In this document: positions 10,714 to 20,110 of the stretch, piece by piece | How positions within the stretch are numbered: the first letter of the stretch is position 1 | Layout of the letters: each line of letters begins with the position of its first letter | Assembly (NCBI GenBank): GCA_011523655.1 | Contig: WTGH01000009.1 | Span: forward strand, 35,151 to 99,150 | Source: Rhodospirillaceae bacterium | GTDB lineage: Bacteria; Pseudomonadota; Alphaproteobacteria; Bin65 | Reading direction: 5' to 3' | Length of the DNA stretch: 64,000 nucleotides | Made by a program: the position numbers and the translations under genes | Notes under the pieces: generated by a model | The model's database searches: none | Told to the model about the DNA's origin: nothing | Seen by the model: only the letters and a program-made list of their open reading frames with translations

Positions 10714-10831
10714 CCCTCGATACGCCCCGGATTTGATCCGGGGCTACTCGGGATGAGGGCGTGTAACAAGTCCACTCCTCATTCACCCTCACCCTGAGTA
10801 GCCCCGGATTTAATCCGGGGCGTATCGAAGG
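10714..10831. repeat. Inverted pair of palindromic units (BIME/REP-like)
   Basis: CCTCGATACGCCCCGGATTTGATCCGGGGCTACTC (~10715-10749) and its near-perfect reverse complement GAGTAGCCCCGGATTTAATCCGGGGCGTATCGAAG (~10796-10830); each arm holds a CCCCGGATTNNATCCGGGG palindrome. Confidence 0.85.
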
Positions 10832-10867
10832 GGCGAACCAGAACAGGGCACTCCATCCAGGAGTCCA

Positions 10868-10930
10868 CTGCGAAAGGAGCATCGGCCGAATCCCCCTCCC
10901 CAAGGGTTTCCTCTGCGAAAAGGCGCACGG
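10868..10930. repeat. Short interspersed repeat unit (CCCCAAGGG[AT]TTCCTCTGCGAAAGG.GCA...CCGAATCCCCCTCC family)
   Basis: Same words recur at ~54770-54850 and, as CCTTTCGCAGAGGAATCC, at ~11583-11600, and at ~54911-54930. Confidence 0.75.
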
Positions 10931-11006
10931 CGGGCAACGCAATCCTGCGTGCCCTTCCATCCTTGCCGCCCTGCACCCCCATACGGCGGGCTCCGCCGGT
11001 CCGGTT

Positions 11007-11600
11007 TCAAAATAATTCCTTTTTTTCGATAATATTCCTTGACACGGCAGCTTCCGCGCCCTATATCGGCCCCGTCAACGCCCGAAGTGCGCCTGCCGCG
11101 GCCGGCCGACGCTCCTCCCGAAAGAAGCGAATGAAAAAACAGGTGGGAACCTGCCCGCTCTCCGGCCCGCCGCCGCCGGTCGGCCATCCGATCGCCCATC
11201 CAATGCGCCACCCTGCGCCATCCACTGCACCACGGGGCTTGACGGCCGGACCCCGTCCGGTTCGACCCTCCGATTCCGCCGGGCCATCCTGCCCCCGATT
11301 TTGGCCCCGATCCTGCCCGGCGGTGCCGTCCCCGGTGTCGACCGGCGCTTCCATTCGGCCGGGATGCTGGAAAAATTCCTATCGGGATTGATTTTGCACA
11401 TTTCCGAAAGGCGTCTTTCCAACGATTCCAAGGAGTTAGGGCTGCCAGGTGCAAAAAAACATGCTATTTAGAAAGGTCTGTCTAATGCCAAAAACAAAGC
11501 AATTTCAAAGACTTAGGGAAACTCAATTTGAACATTCGTTCAAAATCCGGCCGTTTTCCGGCGTCCGGCCCGTCCGGCACACCCTTTCGCAGAGGAATCC
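11007..11600 (+). repeat. ~0.6 kb promoter-bearing intergenic repeat, copy A (candidate ncRNA)
   Basis: Matches the reverse complement of ~54911-55517 over nearly its whole length; 54-nt perfectly shared block from the -10 onwards (CCCTATATCGGCCCCGTCAACGCCCGAAGTGCGCCTGCCGCGGCCGGCCGACGC). Confidence 0.85.
11039..11067 (+). promoter_or_regulatory. Sigma70-type promoter inside repeat copy A: TTGACA-N17-TATATC
   Basis: -35 at 11039-11044, 17-nt spacer, -10 at 11062-11067; both hexamers identical in copy B while three spacer positions differ. Confidence 0.75.
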
Positions 11601-11668
11601 CGTTGGGGGAGGGGGGGCGTCCGGGAGCGTTGACGCCTCGGAAACCGGACCGGGGCTGCCGTAATCCG

Positions 11669-13927
11669 CTATTCCGCAGCCGCCTTGGATACGTCGGCGA
11701 CGGGGTTGATCGCCGGCGCAACATAGGGGCTGGCGGTGGTTTGGTCGCCCTTTCCGCCGCCCGGCGGGGTCGCGGTGTAGTGGGCCGGGGCCGGCCCGCC
11801 GCGCTGCTTGCGCTCCCACGCTTCCGCCGGCGTCTCCAGCAGGGCCGCTGCCGCCAGCGCCGCCTTGCGGTCGACCGTATGGGGCGTCCCGGCGGCGTCG
11901 GGCGCCGGCATCATGTTGGCGTGGTAGTAGGCCATCTTCTGCTTGGCCGGATCGACGACGCGGGACGGGTCGATGTCGCGCCGGTTGGTGCCGACCCGCG
12001 GCTCGACGGCGATATCGTCGATGATCTCGTGGTCGAACCACCATTTCTTGACCGGATTGCGCGTGCCGTTGCCCAGCCAGTCGTCGGCCCAGGTGGCGAT
12101 CGGCACCATCAGCGGCTTGAGGAACATGGCGTTGACGCCCATCCAGCTCGCCGCGCGCGTCAGAAGCGGCCCGTCGGCGTCGATCACCTTGTTGATCGGG
12201 CAGGTCTTCATGCAGCGCCCGCAGGCCGCGCCCTTCATGTTGGTCAGGCGGTAGCGGGTGCAGCGCTCGGCGTCCGGCTTCCACATCTCGTAGCCGTTGA
12301 ACATCACCTTGTCGCCGAAGGGGATGGCGTCGCACGGGCATTCCCGGGCGCATTTCAGGCAGTTGTTGCAGAAATACTGGAGGCCGAAATCGATCGGCCT
12401 GTCGGGCTTGAGCGGCATGTCGGTGGTCAGCACGACCGACTTGAAGCGCGGGCCGACGAAGGGGTTGAGCACCAGTTCGCCGATCCGGCTCAATTCGCCC
12501 AGCCCGGCCCACAGGACCACCGGGATGTGCAGTACGTCGCTGTCCGCGTTGGTCTGGGAACGGGCCGGGAAGCCGAGGTCGCGGAGGAATTCGGCCATCA
12601 CCCCGGCGATCGCGGCGCCGCGCAGATAGGCGCGCATGGATTGCGTACCCGAGATCCAGTCGTCGCCGCTCGCACCCTCCATGGTGTCGAAGCCCTGGTC
12701 GATCAGCATGACGACGGCGTATTTGTGGTACGGCTCGATCGGCCGGCCGTCCTCCTTGTGGGAGAACCAGGCGTAGTGCGGGATCTCGCAGATGCCGGTG
12801 AGGTCGGAGCCGAGATGGTAGGACAGCGCCTTGATCGCCCTCGAGTTCGCTTCCGGGGCATTGGCTTCCGGATCGGCCAGGGCGTCCGGGCTGTCGGTAT
12901 CGACCGGCGCCGCCTCGCCGCCCTGGTGCGGCACCAGCGAGCGGATGACGCCGAGCAGGCCCTTGGACGTCGGGTGCTTGAAGGAGAAGCGCGAGCGCTC
13001 CTTCTGGGATTTCTCGCCCAGGTCGCCCTGCAGCGCGCGTTCGAAAAAGGCCGCCCGCTTCGGCACGCGCGGGACTTCGTCGTCCAGGATCAGGGTGGTC
13101 GGCCGGTCGACCCGCTTCACCTGCTCCATCGGATAGTAGCTCTCGTGGGACGGCCGGCGCGCGCGCCGGTTGCGCTCCCGGCCCGAGGTCGCGCCGTTCC
13201 GGCCCCACCAGTAGCCCAGGCCGCGCCCGTCCCGGGACGAGGCGGCGAGCGGCCGGTCGGTCGCCAGGGCGTAGTCCGTCGTGACGACGGCGAGCGAGAA
13301 GGCGGTATCGAGATAGGGGTTGACGAGATCCCCGTTCGAGCGGACGGCGAGGCCGGCCATCACGGCGAGCCGCTCGGCGTCGGTCCGCCGGTGCCCGGCC
13401 ACGTCGGCGCGGGCGGCGAAGCCCATCGCCCGGATGTGGCGCGCCACGCAGACCGCGATCTCGGCGGCCCGCATGTCCGACATCTCGCGCACTGCGGGCG
13501 CAACCCAGTCGTGGGCCGCATTGTGCGGCTCCGGCGCCCTGCCGTCTTCGATCAGCAGCACGACGGCGTGGCTGTGGGGCAGCGCTTCCGCACCCTCCAG
13601 CCAGGCGTTCGGCGCCATTTCGCAGATGCCGACCATGGCGGCGTCCATGAAATAGGCCATGCCCTTCGCATCGCGGGCGCGGGCTTCGAGATCGTCGGGG
13701 ACCGGCGCGCGGGCGGGCGCCGAATCCTGGTCGGCAGAGGCCGCGAAGATGTCCCGGTATTTCAGCGCCGCCGCCGCCATCGGGCCGTCGCCGGCCGTGT
13801 CATGCAGGCCCGCGCGGCGCGGCCGGTCCCGTTCCGCGGCCAGGATCGCGTCGTCCCGGGGCAGTGTCTCCAGCGGATAGGTGCCGAGCGAGAAGTCGCG
13901 GTCCCTGGAGCGGGGGTGAAGAAGCAT
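11669..13927 (-). CDS. Reductive dehalogenase (cytosolic, NpRdhA-like) with duplicated B12-binding-type modules
   Basis: Cluster CNNCLKCARECPCDAIPFG and C..YRLTNMKGAACGRCMKTCP; GICEIPHYAWFS and LVLNPFVGPRFKSVVLTTDMPL; no Tat signal visible; N-terminal half carries a second degenerate copy of the module. Confidence 0.8.
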   Translation of the reverse strand: MLLHPRSRDRDFSLGTYPLETLPRDDAILAAERDRPRRAGLHDTAGDGPMAAAALKYRDIFAASADQDSAPARAPVPDDLEARARDAKGMAYFMDAAMVGICEMAPNAWLEGAEALPHSHAVVLLIEDGRAPEPHNAAHDWVAPAVREMSDMRAAEIAVCVARHIRAMGFAARADVAGHRRTDAERLAVMAGLAVRSNGDLVNPYLDTAFSLAVVTTDYALATDRPLAASSRDGRGLGYWWGRNGATSGRERNRRARRPSHESYYPMEQVKRVDRPTTLILDDEVPRVPKRAAFFERALQGDLGEKSQKERSRFSFKHPTSKGLLGVIRSLVPHQGGEAAPVDTDSPDALADPEANAPEANSRAIKALSYHLGSDLTGICEIPHYAWFSHKEDGRPIEPYHKYAVVMLIDQGFDTMEGASGDDWISGTQSMRAYLRGAAIAGVMAEFLRDLGFPARSQTNADSDVLHIPVVLWAGLGELSRIGELVLNPFVGPRFKSVVLTTDMPLKPDRPIDFGLQYFCNNCLKCARECPCDAIPFGDKVMFNGYEMWKPDAERCTRYRLTNMKGAACGRCMKTCPINKVIDADGPLLTRAASWMGVNAMFLKPLMVPIATWADDWLGNGTRNPVKKWWFDHEIIDDIAVEPRVGTNRRDIDPSRVVDPAKQKMAYYHANMMPAPDAAGTPHTVDRKAALAAAALLETPAEAWERKQRGGPAPAHYTATPPGGGKGDQTTASPYVAPAINPVADVSKAAAE

Positions 13928-13995
13928 GGCGAAACTCCCTTGTCGCCGGACGTTCTAGCCGCCCGGCGCGGCCCTGTCATGCGATGCAGGATGCA

Positions 13996-14553
13996 CTAGG
14001 CCGCCGCGGCGCGCTTTTCCTCGGTCCAGGCGTCGAGCTTGTTGCGCGCGCTGGCCCGGGCATGGGCGATATAGTCCGCTTCCTCTTCCGCCAGCTCGTG
14101 GGTCAGCTCCAGGCGGTAGCCGTTCGGGTCGAAGAAATAGATCGACTGGACGAACTTGTGGTCCGTCGGGCCGATGACGTGGACTCCGTGGGCCTCGAGC
14201 CGGCTCTTGGCCTGGAGCACCTCGTCGACCGAATTCATGTGCAGCGCCATGTGGTTGCACCAGGAGGGCGTGTTCGGCGACAGGTCGGCGGCCTGGTTGT
14301 CGCCCAGGTCGAAGAAGGCGACCGCGGAGCCGTCCGGCATGCCGAAGAAGAGATGGACGTAGGGATCGCACTGTCCGGTCGAGGGCACGCTGTCCGCCCG
14401 GATGACGTGGATCAGCGGCAGGCCCAGGATATCCTCGTAGAACCGGCGGGTTTCCTCGCCGTCGCGGCATTTGTAGGCCCAGTGATGCAGCCGCTCGATC
14501 GGCGGCATGTCCGGCATGTTGCTGGTTGCCGGGCTCGTCTTCGGCATGGTCAT
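13996..14553 (-). CDS. VOC (glyoxalase/extradiol dioxygenase fold) family protein
   Basis: LHHWAYKCRDGEETRRFYEDILGLPL; FFDPNGYRLELTHE; CNHMALHM. Confidence 0.88.
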   Translation of the reverse strand: MTMPKTSPATSNMPDMPPIERLHHWAYKCRDGEETRRFYEDILGLPLIHVIRADSVPSTGQCDPYVHLFFGMPDGSAVAFFDLGDNQAADLSPNTPSWCNHMALHMNSVDEVLQAKSRLEAHGVHVIGPTDHKFVQSIYFFDPNGYRLELTHELAEEEADYIAHARASARNKLDAWTEEKRAAAA

Positions 14554-14810
14554 GGCAGGCACTCCTGCATTGCAGCGTCCAGTATGCCCCAAATTCCTTT
14601 CTTTGACCAAGGGTGCGCCGCCGCGCAGGCCTGCATGGCCGGGGTGCGAAAATGTCCTTACGGACGGCCGCCGGGCGGCGGGGCGGAATTGCCTCCGCGG
14701 CGATGTCGATGCTATTCGAAAGCGATCGCATCCGGGCGCCCTGTCGCGACGCGTCTGCAGGCGCCCGCCCTGTCCCGGAAACCCATGACGATCAAGCGCG
14801 GCAGTCGGTA

Positions 14811-15209
14811 ATGGACCGGGAATCGGGCCGATCCGGAATAAGCCCCCGGCGGGCCGTATGGTTTGCCGTCGGCATCGCGGCGCTCGCGCTTGCCGCGCTG
14901 GGCGCAGCGCTGCCGCTGCTGCCGACGACGCCGTTTCTTCTGGTCGCTGCCTACGCCTTCGCCCGGTCCTCGAAGCGCTGGCATGCCTGGCTGCATTCCC
15001 ATCGGGTGTTCGGGCCGCTCATCAGGGACTGGCGCGAGCACCGCGCCATCCACAGGCGCGCCAAGATCGTCGGCGTCGCCTCGATGGTCGCGGTCCTCGC
15101 GATATCGGTGGCGGCGGAGGTCGATCCGGTCATCCTGGCGGTGCAGGCGGTCGTCCTGAGCGCATCGGCGGCCTTCGTGCTGTCGCGGCCGTCGCCGCCG
15201 GACCGCTGA
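14811..15209 (+). CDS. YbaN/DUF454 family inner-membrane protein
   Basis: LGAALPLLPTTPFLLVAAYAFARSSKRWHAWLHSHRVFGPLIRDWREHRAI. Confidence 0.85.
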   Translation: MDRESGRSGISPRRAVWFAVGIAALALAALGAALPLLPTTPFLLVAAYAFARSSKRWHAWLHSHRVFGPLIRDWREHRAIHRRAKIVGVASMVAVLAISVAAEVDPVILAVQAVVLSASAAFVLSRPSPPDR

Positions 15210-15387
15210 AGCGGCGCCCGGCCGGAGCGGCACGGGTGCGCTTTCCGGCCGGTCCCAGCATTCCGGGTAATTATCCCGAAAATTCAGGCGATTGATTCAA
15301 CGGGCTCCGGCTTGGCGACGGCCGGCCGATCGCGTATGTGTCGGCGCCGTGGCGGTGCGAGGGTGCGTTGGGCAAAGGTGTGGGCCG

Positions 15388-15807
15388 ATGCGGGAATACC
15401 GGACTGAAATCACCGTGGAATGGGCGCATTGCGATGCGGCCGGGATTGTCTTCTACCCCTGGTTCTACACCTGGTTCGACCAGGCGACCGAGCGGCTGTT
15501 CTCCGCCAACGCGCTGTCCTATTCCGAGATGGAGCGCGACTTCGGCGTCAGCGGCATGCCGTTGCTGGAGACCGGCGCGACCTTCCGCAACGCCTGCCGG
15601 CTCGGCAACCGCCTGACGATGGCGAGCCATGTCAGCGAATGGGGCGGCAAGACCTTCACCGTCAGCCACGCGCTGACCCACGCCGATGGCCGCCCGGCGC
15701 TGGAAGGCTTCGAGAAGCGCGTCTGGGTGACTCCGGCGCCCGACCGCCCGGCCGGCATCAGGGCCGTCCCCGTCCCCGAAGAGGCCAGGGCGCGGTTCGT
15801 CGACTAG
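15388..15807 (+). CDS. Acyl-CoA thioesterase, 4-hydroxybenzoyl-CoA thioesterase-like
   Basis: VEWAHCDAAGIVFYPWFYTWFDQATERLF hotdog active-site motif. Confidence 0.88.
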   Translation: MREYRTEITVEWAHCDAAGIVFYPWFYTWFDQATERLFSANALSYSEMERDFGVSGMPLLETGATFRNACRLGNRLTMASHVSEWGGKTFTVSHALTHADGRPALEGFEKRVWVTPAPDRPAGIRAVPVPEEARARFVD

Positions 15808-15871
15808 GGCCTGTCCGTTTCTTTCGATTTCGCAATCAGCCGGTTGCAAAACCGTGGGGGACGTCGGCCGG

Positions 15872-17086
15872 CTACTCCGCCGGTGCAGTGGCGCCGAGTT
15901 CCGTACCCGAGCGGGACGGCAGCATCAGGGCGGCGGCGATCACCAGAAGCGCGGCGCCGGCAACGATCAGCATGACGGTCTCGAAGGAGCCGTCGTTGGC
16001 GAGCACCCAGCGGGCGGACATGATCGCCAACGCGCCGACCCCGAGATTGAGCAGGAATTTGACCGACAGAACCTTGGTGCGCCACTGGTCCGGCACATAG
16101 CGCGCGAGCACGGCGTCGGTGATCGGGATCTGGCCGAACACGAACGCCATCGCGAGCAGGGCGGCGGCGAACAGCGCGTAGTCGGTCTCCAGCGCCATCG
16201 CGGCGAGAAATACCGGCTGCGCAAGGGCGACGGGCACCAGCACCCGCCTGACGGGGTGGCGATCGATGAGCCGGCCAACGGCGAGCTGCGAAAAGGCGGC
16301 CGCGGCGTAAACGATCGCCGCGAGGGCGCCGGTGAGCGCGATGTCGTCCGTGATTCCGGTCATGCGCACGTCGAACAGGCGCGGCACCAGGAACGTCATG
16401 GCGCCGAACACGAATCCGCCGGCGCCGGTGACCAGGGCGAGTGCCACCAGCGCCCGCTGCCAGCCCGCGGCAAAGGACACATGCGCGCGCTCCCGGGCCG
16501 TGCCGGGCGCCGGATCGGCCCGGCCGCTGCGGATCATGCCGACATAGGCGAGGCCGAGGGCGACCGACATTGCGCCCGGAACGTAGAAGGCAGCGCGCCA
16601 GTCGATGAAGGACAGGATGAACCCGGTGAGCAGCGGCGCGCCGGCCACGCCCATATTGCCCCAGACGCCGTTGACGCCGAGGCGCCAGCCGACATTGCCG
16701 CCGCCCTGGATCACCATGGAGATGCCGACCGGATGGTAGATCGCAGCGAAGACGCCGATGACCGCCAGCCCGATCCCGACCTGGAGCGGCGATTGCGCAA
16801 GGCTCGTGGCGATAGAAGCCAGGCCAATGCCGACAAAGAACACCGCCATCATGGCGTTGCGCCGCCACTTGTCGGCCAGATACGCCGCCAGCGGGGCGCA
16901 GGCGGCGAACAGCACCATCGCCGGGATGCCGTAGGGCAGCATTTCCGCATACGCGCCGTTTTCCGCCAGACCGAACGCCAGCCCCGCGCTGAATGCCGCC
17001 TTGGCGAAGATCAGCATGAACAGGTGGTCGGCGAAATGGCCGACATTGAGGAACAGGAAATGGCTGCGGCTGGCGGACATGCGCAC
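15872..17086 (-). CDS. MFS transporter
   Basis: About 12 hydrophobic segments; LNVGHFADHLFMLIFAKAAF; PLAAYLADKWRRNAMM loop. Confidence 0.88.
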   Translation of the reverse strand: MRMSASRSHFLFLNVGHFADHLFMLIFAKAAFSAGLAFGLAENGAYAEMLPYGIPAMVLFAACAPLAAYLADKWRRNAMMAVFFVGIGLASIATSLAQSPLQVGIGLAVIGVFAAIYHPVGISMVIQGGGNVGWRLGVNGVWGNMGVAGAPLLTGFILSFIDWRAAFYVPGAMSVALGLAYVGMIRSGRADPAPGTARERAHVSFAAGWQRALVALALVTGAGGFVFGAMTFLVPRLFDVRMTGITDDIALTGALAAIVYAAAAFSQLAVGRLIDRHPVRRVLVPVALAQPVFLAAMALETDYALFAAALLAMAFVFGQIPITDAVLARYVPDQWRTKVLSVKFLLNLGVGALAIMSARWVLANDGSFETVMLIVAGAALLVIAAALMLPSRSGTELGATAPAE

Positions 17087-17218
17087 CGGTTCGTGCAGGA
17101 GCGGGCCGGCGAAAGATAGGCGCCGCTGCGGCCGATGTCATTGACAACCTGCCGCCCCGGAATTCTCAATGCGCAGACCGTCAATGCGCCGGATGCGCAG
17201 CGGGGAGGGCAGGGAGCG

Positions 17219-17548
17219 ATGTCTGCAACGCTGGTCTACATGACCGCCGGTTCGGTGGAGGAAGCGCGGTCCATCGGCGCCAGCCTGGTCGAGCGCCGGC
17301 TGGCTGCCTGCGTCAACATCCTGCCGGGCATGCTGTCCCAGTATCGCTGGGAGGGCAGCATCCAGACCGACGAGGAGGTCGTTCTGATCGCCAAGACGCG
17401 CAGCGATCTGGTCGACTCATTGACCGGCCATGTGCAGGAAATCCACAGCTACGATTGCCCTTGCGTCGTCGCGCTGCCGATCGACGGCGGCAATCCGGCC
17501 TTCCTGCAATGGATCGAAGAGGAAACGGCTGAGGCTGCGGACGGTTGA
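17219..17548 (+). CDS. cutA: Divalent-cation tolerance protein CutA
   Basis: ARSIGASLVERRLAACVNILPGMLSQYRWEGSIQTDEEVVLIAKT. Confidence 0.95.
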   Translation: MSATLVYMTAGSVEEARSIGASLVERRLAACVNILPGMLSQYRWEGSIQTDEEVVLIAKTRSDLVDSLTGHVQEIHSYDCPCVVALPIDGGNPAFLQWIEEETAEAADG

Positions 17549-17580
17549 CCGCCGTCGGCCGAACCGGCGGCCACCCTGCC

Positions 17581-18315
17581 CTACATGAAGTCCCGTTCGT
17601 GGACGATCGCCGTGAGATAGGCCGCGGCCAGCAGGCGGCGGGTGTCGGTCATTTCGTGCGGCTGTTCCTTGCGCCAGGCGTCCAGCACGTCGGTCGCGCG
17701 GTTTTCGGCGACGGTGCGGATTTTGTCGTCGTATTGCGCCATCCGCGCGTCGTCCTCGGCGGCGTCGGCCTTGCCGGACAAGACCCGGGCGATCTCGGCG
17801 ACCTCGCCGTTATTGGGGCCGAACGCCCGCTCCCGCTCCGCAAGGGCCTTTTCGAGGAGCGTCTCAGCCGCCGCGTCCTCGTCGAGGAAGAGGCGCGCAA
17901 TTCCGAGATTGAAGCGGGTCAGTGCCACGGCGCCGGTCAGGAACGCGCGGTGCCGCGCGCGCCGGACGTCGCCGTAGGTCTCGACATGGCGCTGTTCCAG
18001 GCGCTGGTGGAACATCGAACTGCGCGCCGCCGGCGACACCGCCATGCCGCCGGTCCAGTCGAGCGCTCCATCCCAGGCAGCGAGCGCCGAAGTCAGGGCG
18101 GCGGCGGCACTCTCATGGGCCTGGTCGATCAGCAGGGCCAGCGCATCGTTGTTCGCGCTGGCGGCCCGGCGCGGGTCGCCCGCCGGGAATTCCCGCGCCA
18201 GAGCACCCGCCCGCTGCCACAGATGGACGGCCTCCTCCCGCCGCGCTGCCCGATAGGCTTCCAGCGCCGCGGCCGAGAAGGCCTCCCATTCCCATTCTGC
18301 GGCTTGGGCGCCCAT
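17581..18315 (-). CDS. Hypothetical protein, helical TPR-like repeats
   Basis: Alpha-helical Ala-rich ORF; start MGAQAAEWEW chosen because longer starts run into the FMO gene. Confidence 0.55.
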   Translation of the reverse strand: MGAQAAEWEWEAFSAAALEAYRAARREEAVHLWQRAGALAREFPAGDPRRAASANNDALALLIDQAHESAAAALTSALAAWDGALDWTGGMAVSPAARSSMFHQRLEQRHVETYGDVRRARHRAFLTGAVALTRFNLGIARLFLDEDAAAETLLEKALAERERAFGPNNGEVAEIARVLSGKADAAEDDARMAQYDDKIRTVAENRATDVLDAWRKEQPHEMTDTRRLLAAAYLTAIVHERDFM

Positions 18316-18347
18316 CGCCGGGCGATGACAGGCCGGCCAGGGCGCCG

Positions 18348-19691
18348 CTATCCGCTGCCCAGATAGCTCGCCATCGAATCGTCCATCGCCTCGACCCAGG
18401 GCGTGTGGTGGACCGGGGCGTCGGTGCCCGTGATGGCGGACCTGTGGCCGTGGTCGCGGTAGCTCATGATCCCCTGCTTCTTGTATTTCTTCCACTCGAA
18501 GAACGCTTCGTCGGTGTTGTCGACGTTAAAGCTGGGATAGTCCGTGTCGGCGGTCAGCTCGCGGACGTAGTCGCCCTGGTAGCTGATCGCGCCGTAGTCG
18601 TCCTCGAGCGCGTCCTCCCGGGCCTCCCGGTCGGCCACGTCCGCCGCCCGGGCGTCGCGGTCCGGCACCGCGATCCGGCCGAGGATGATGTCGCGGACAT
18701 ACCAGGCCTGGGCGTCGAACATGCTGAAGGTGTACCACTGGTCCTGCATGCCGAGATAGAACAGCTTCGGATTGTCGACCCAGACGACGCCCTTGTAGAG
18801 GTCGGCGGCCGCCAGCCGGTTGGCGGTCTTCAGGCACAGCTCCGGCGCCATGAACGGGAAATGGTGCAGATAGCCGGTGCACAGGATGATGGCGTCGATG
18901 TCGGCGGTCGAGCCGTCCTTGAAGGTGCAGGTGTTGCCCTCGACCTTTTGGAGCAGCGGCACCTCCTTCCAGTTGTCCGGCCAGTCGTAGCCCATGGCTG
19001 CGGTGCGGTGGCTGACGGTGACCGACTTGCAGCCATATTTCCAGCACTGCGAGCCGATGTCCTCCGCCGAGTAGCTGGTCCCGATGATCAGGATGTCCCT
19101 GTCGACGAACTCGACGGCGTCGCGGAAATCGTGGGCGTGCATGACCCGGCCGTTGAACCGGTCGAGACCGTCGAAATGCGGCACGTTCGGCGTCGAGAAG
19201 TGGCCCGTCGCGACGATGACGTTGTCGAACTCCTCGCTGTATTCTTCGTCCGCTGCGAGATCATGGGCCGTTACCGTGAACCGGCCGCTCGCCGCGTCGT
19301 AGTCGACGCGCCGAACCGGGGTGCGGAAGCGGATCCAGTCGCGCACGTCCGACTGTTTCGCCCGGCCGGTGATGTAGTCGAACAGGACTTCCCGCGGCGG
19401 GTAGGACGCGATCTGCCTGCCGAAGTGGGTCTCGAAGGAATAGTCGGCGAATTCCAGGCCTTCCTTCGGCCCGTTGGACCACAGATAGCGGTACATCGAG
19501 CAATGCACCGGCTCGCCGAATTCGTCCGTGCCGGTGCGCCAGGTATAGTTCCACAGGCCGCCCCAGTCGTCCTGCTTCTCGTAGCAGACGATCTCCGGAA
19601 TTTCCGCTCCACGGGCTTTCGCCATCTGAAACGCCCTCAACTGTGCAAGGCCGCATGGACCTGCACCGATTACCGCAATGCGTTTGCTCAT
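18348..19691 (-). CDS. Flavin-containing monooxygenase
   Basis: [68 protein letters not shown]. Confidence 0.93.
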   Translation of the reverse strand: MSKRIAVIGAGPCGLAQLRAFQMAKARGAEIPEIVCYEKQDDWGGLWNYTWRTGTDEFGEPVHCSMYRYLWSNGPKEGLEFADYSFETHFGRQIASYPPREVLFDYITGRAKQSDVRDWIRFRTPVRRVDYDAASGRFTVTAHDLAADEEYSEEFDNVIVATGHFSTPNVPHFDGLDRFNGRVMHAHDFRDAVEFVDRDILIIGTSYSAEDIGSQCWKYGCKSVTVSHRTAAMGYDWPDNWKEVPLLQKVEGNTCTFKDGSTADIDAIILCTGYLHHFPFMAPELCLKTANRLAAADLYKGVVWVDNPKLFYLGMQDQWYTFSMFDAQAWYVRDIILGRIAVPDRDARAADVADREAREDALEDDYGAISYQGDYVRELTADTDYPSFNVDNTDEAFFEWKKYKKQGIMSYRDHGHRSAITGTDAPVHHTPWVEAMDDSMASYLGSG

Positions 19692-19773
19692 GGTCTTACT
19701 CACACTCCCTGCCGGTCGCTGCACTCCGCCCGAAACACCGGCATCGTTTCAGATTCTGCAACCTCTGCACATA

Positions 19774-19798
19774 CCAATCTGCACCAATATACACCAAT
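19774..19798 (+). promoter_or_regulatory. Three ACCAAT direct repeats at exact 10-bp period
   Basis: CCAAT at 19774, 19784 and 19794 (ataCCAATctgcaCCAATatacaCCAATtg). Confidence 0.55.
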
Positions 19799-19956
19799 TG
19801 AATCTCGGATTCTACCGGCGCCGGAATCCGGCCCGGTATCGCCTGCTCGATAGGATAGTCATAATAATGCATATTTCTCTTGCATCCATCCCCTAAATTG
19901 TCATGCTGTGTAGCATCGACTGCAACAGCATTAAGCTTGGACAGCAAGCCGGACTA

Positions 19957-19972
19957 ATTGGTCTGAATTGGT
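19957..19972 (-). promoter_or_regulatory. Two ATTGGT direct repeats at 10-bp period (inverted relative to the 19774 array)
   Basis: ATTGGT at 19957-19962 and 19967-19972. Confidence 0.5.
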
Positions 19973-20110
19973 TCAATCGCCCAAGGATTGTTCTGCAGTT
20001 GCGGTCTTGCGGGCCGTTCGGTGTCCTTCCGGCTTCCGACCGGCCGATGGGCGGCGCCTCCCGGTTTAGGATGCCGAGGCGGCCGCCGCGAATCATGGGA
20101 GGCAGGTCCA

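Noticed and set aside
10963-11391. ORF in repeat copy A sharing PYIGPVNARSAPAAAGRR with an ORF in copy B (55039-55467)
   Set aside because: Shared peptide comes from the perfectly conserved DNA just after the promoter; downstream indels put the two copies in different frames, so coding is unlikely.
11528-13999. 823-aa plus-strand ORF opposite the reductive dehalogenase
   Set aside because: GC-rich shadow ORF antisense to a well-supported CDS; His/Arg/Ala/Gly-rich composition with no recognisable motifs.
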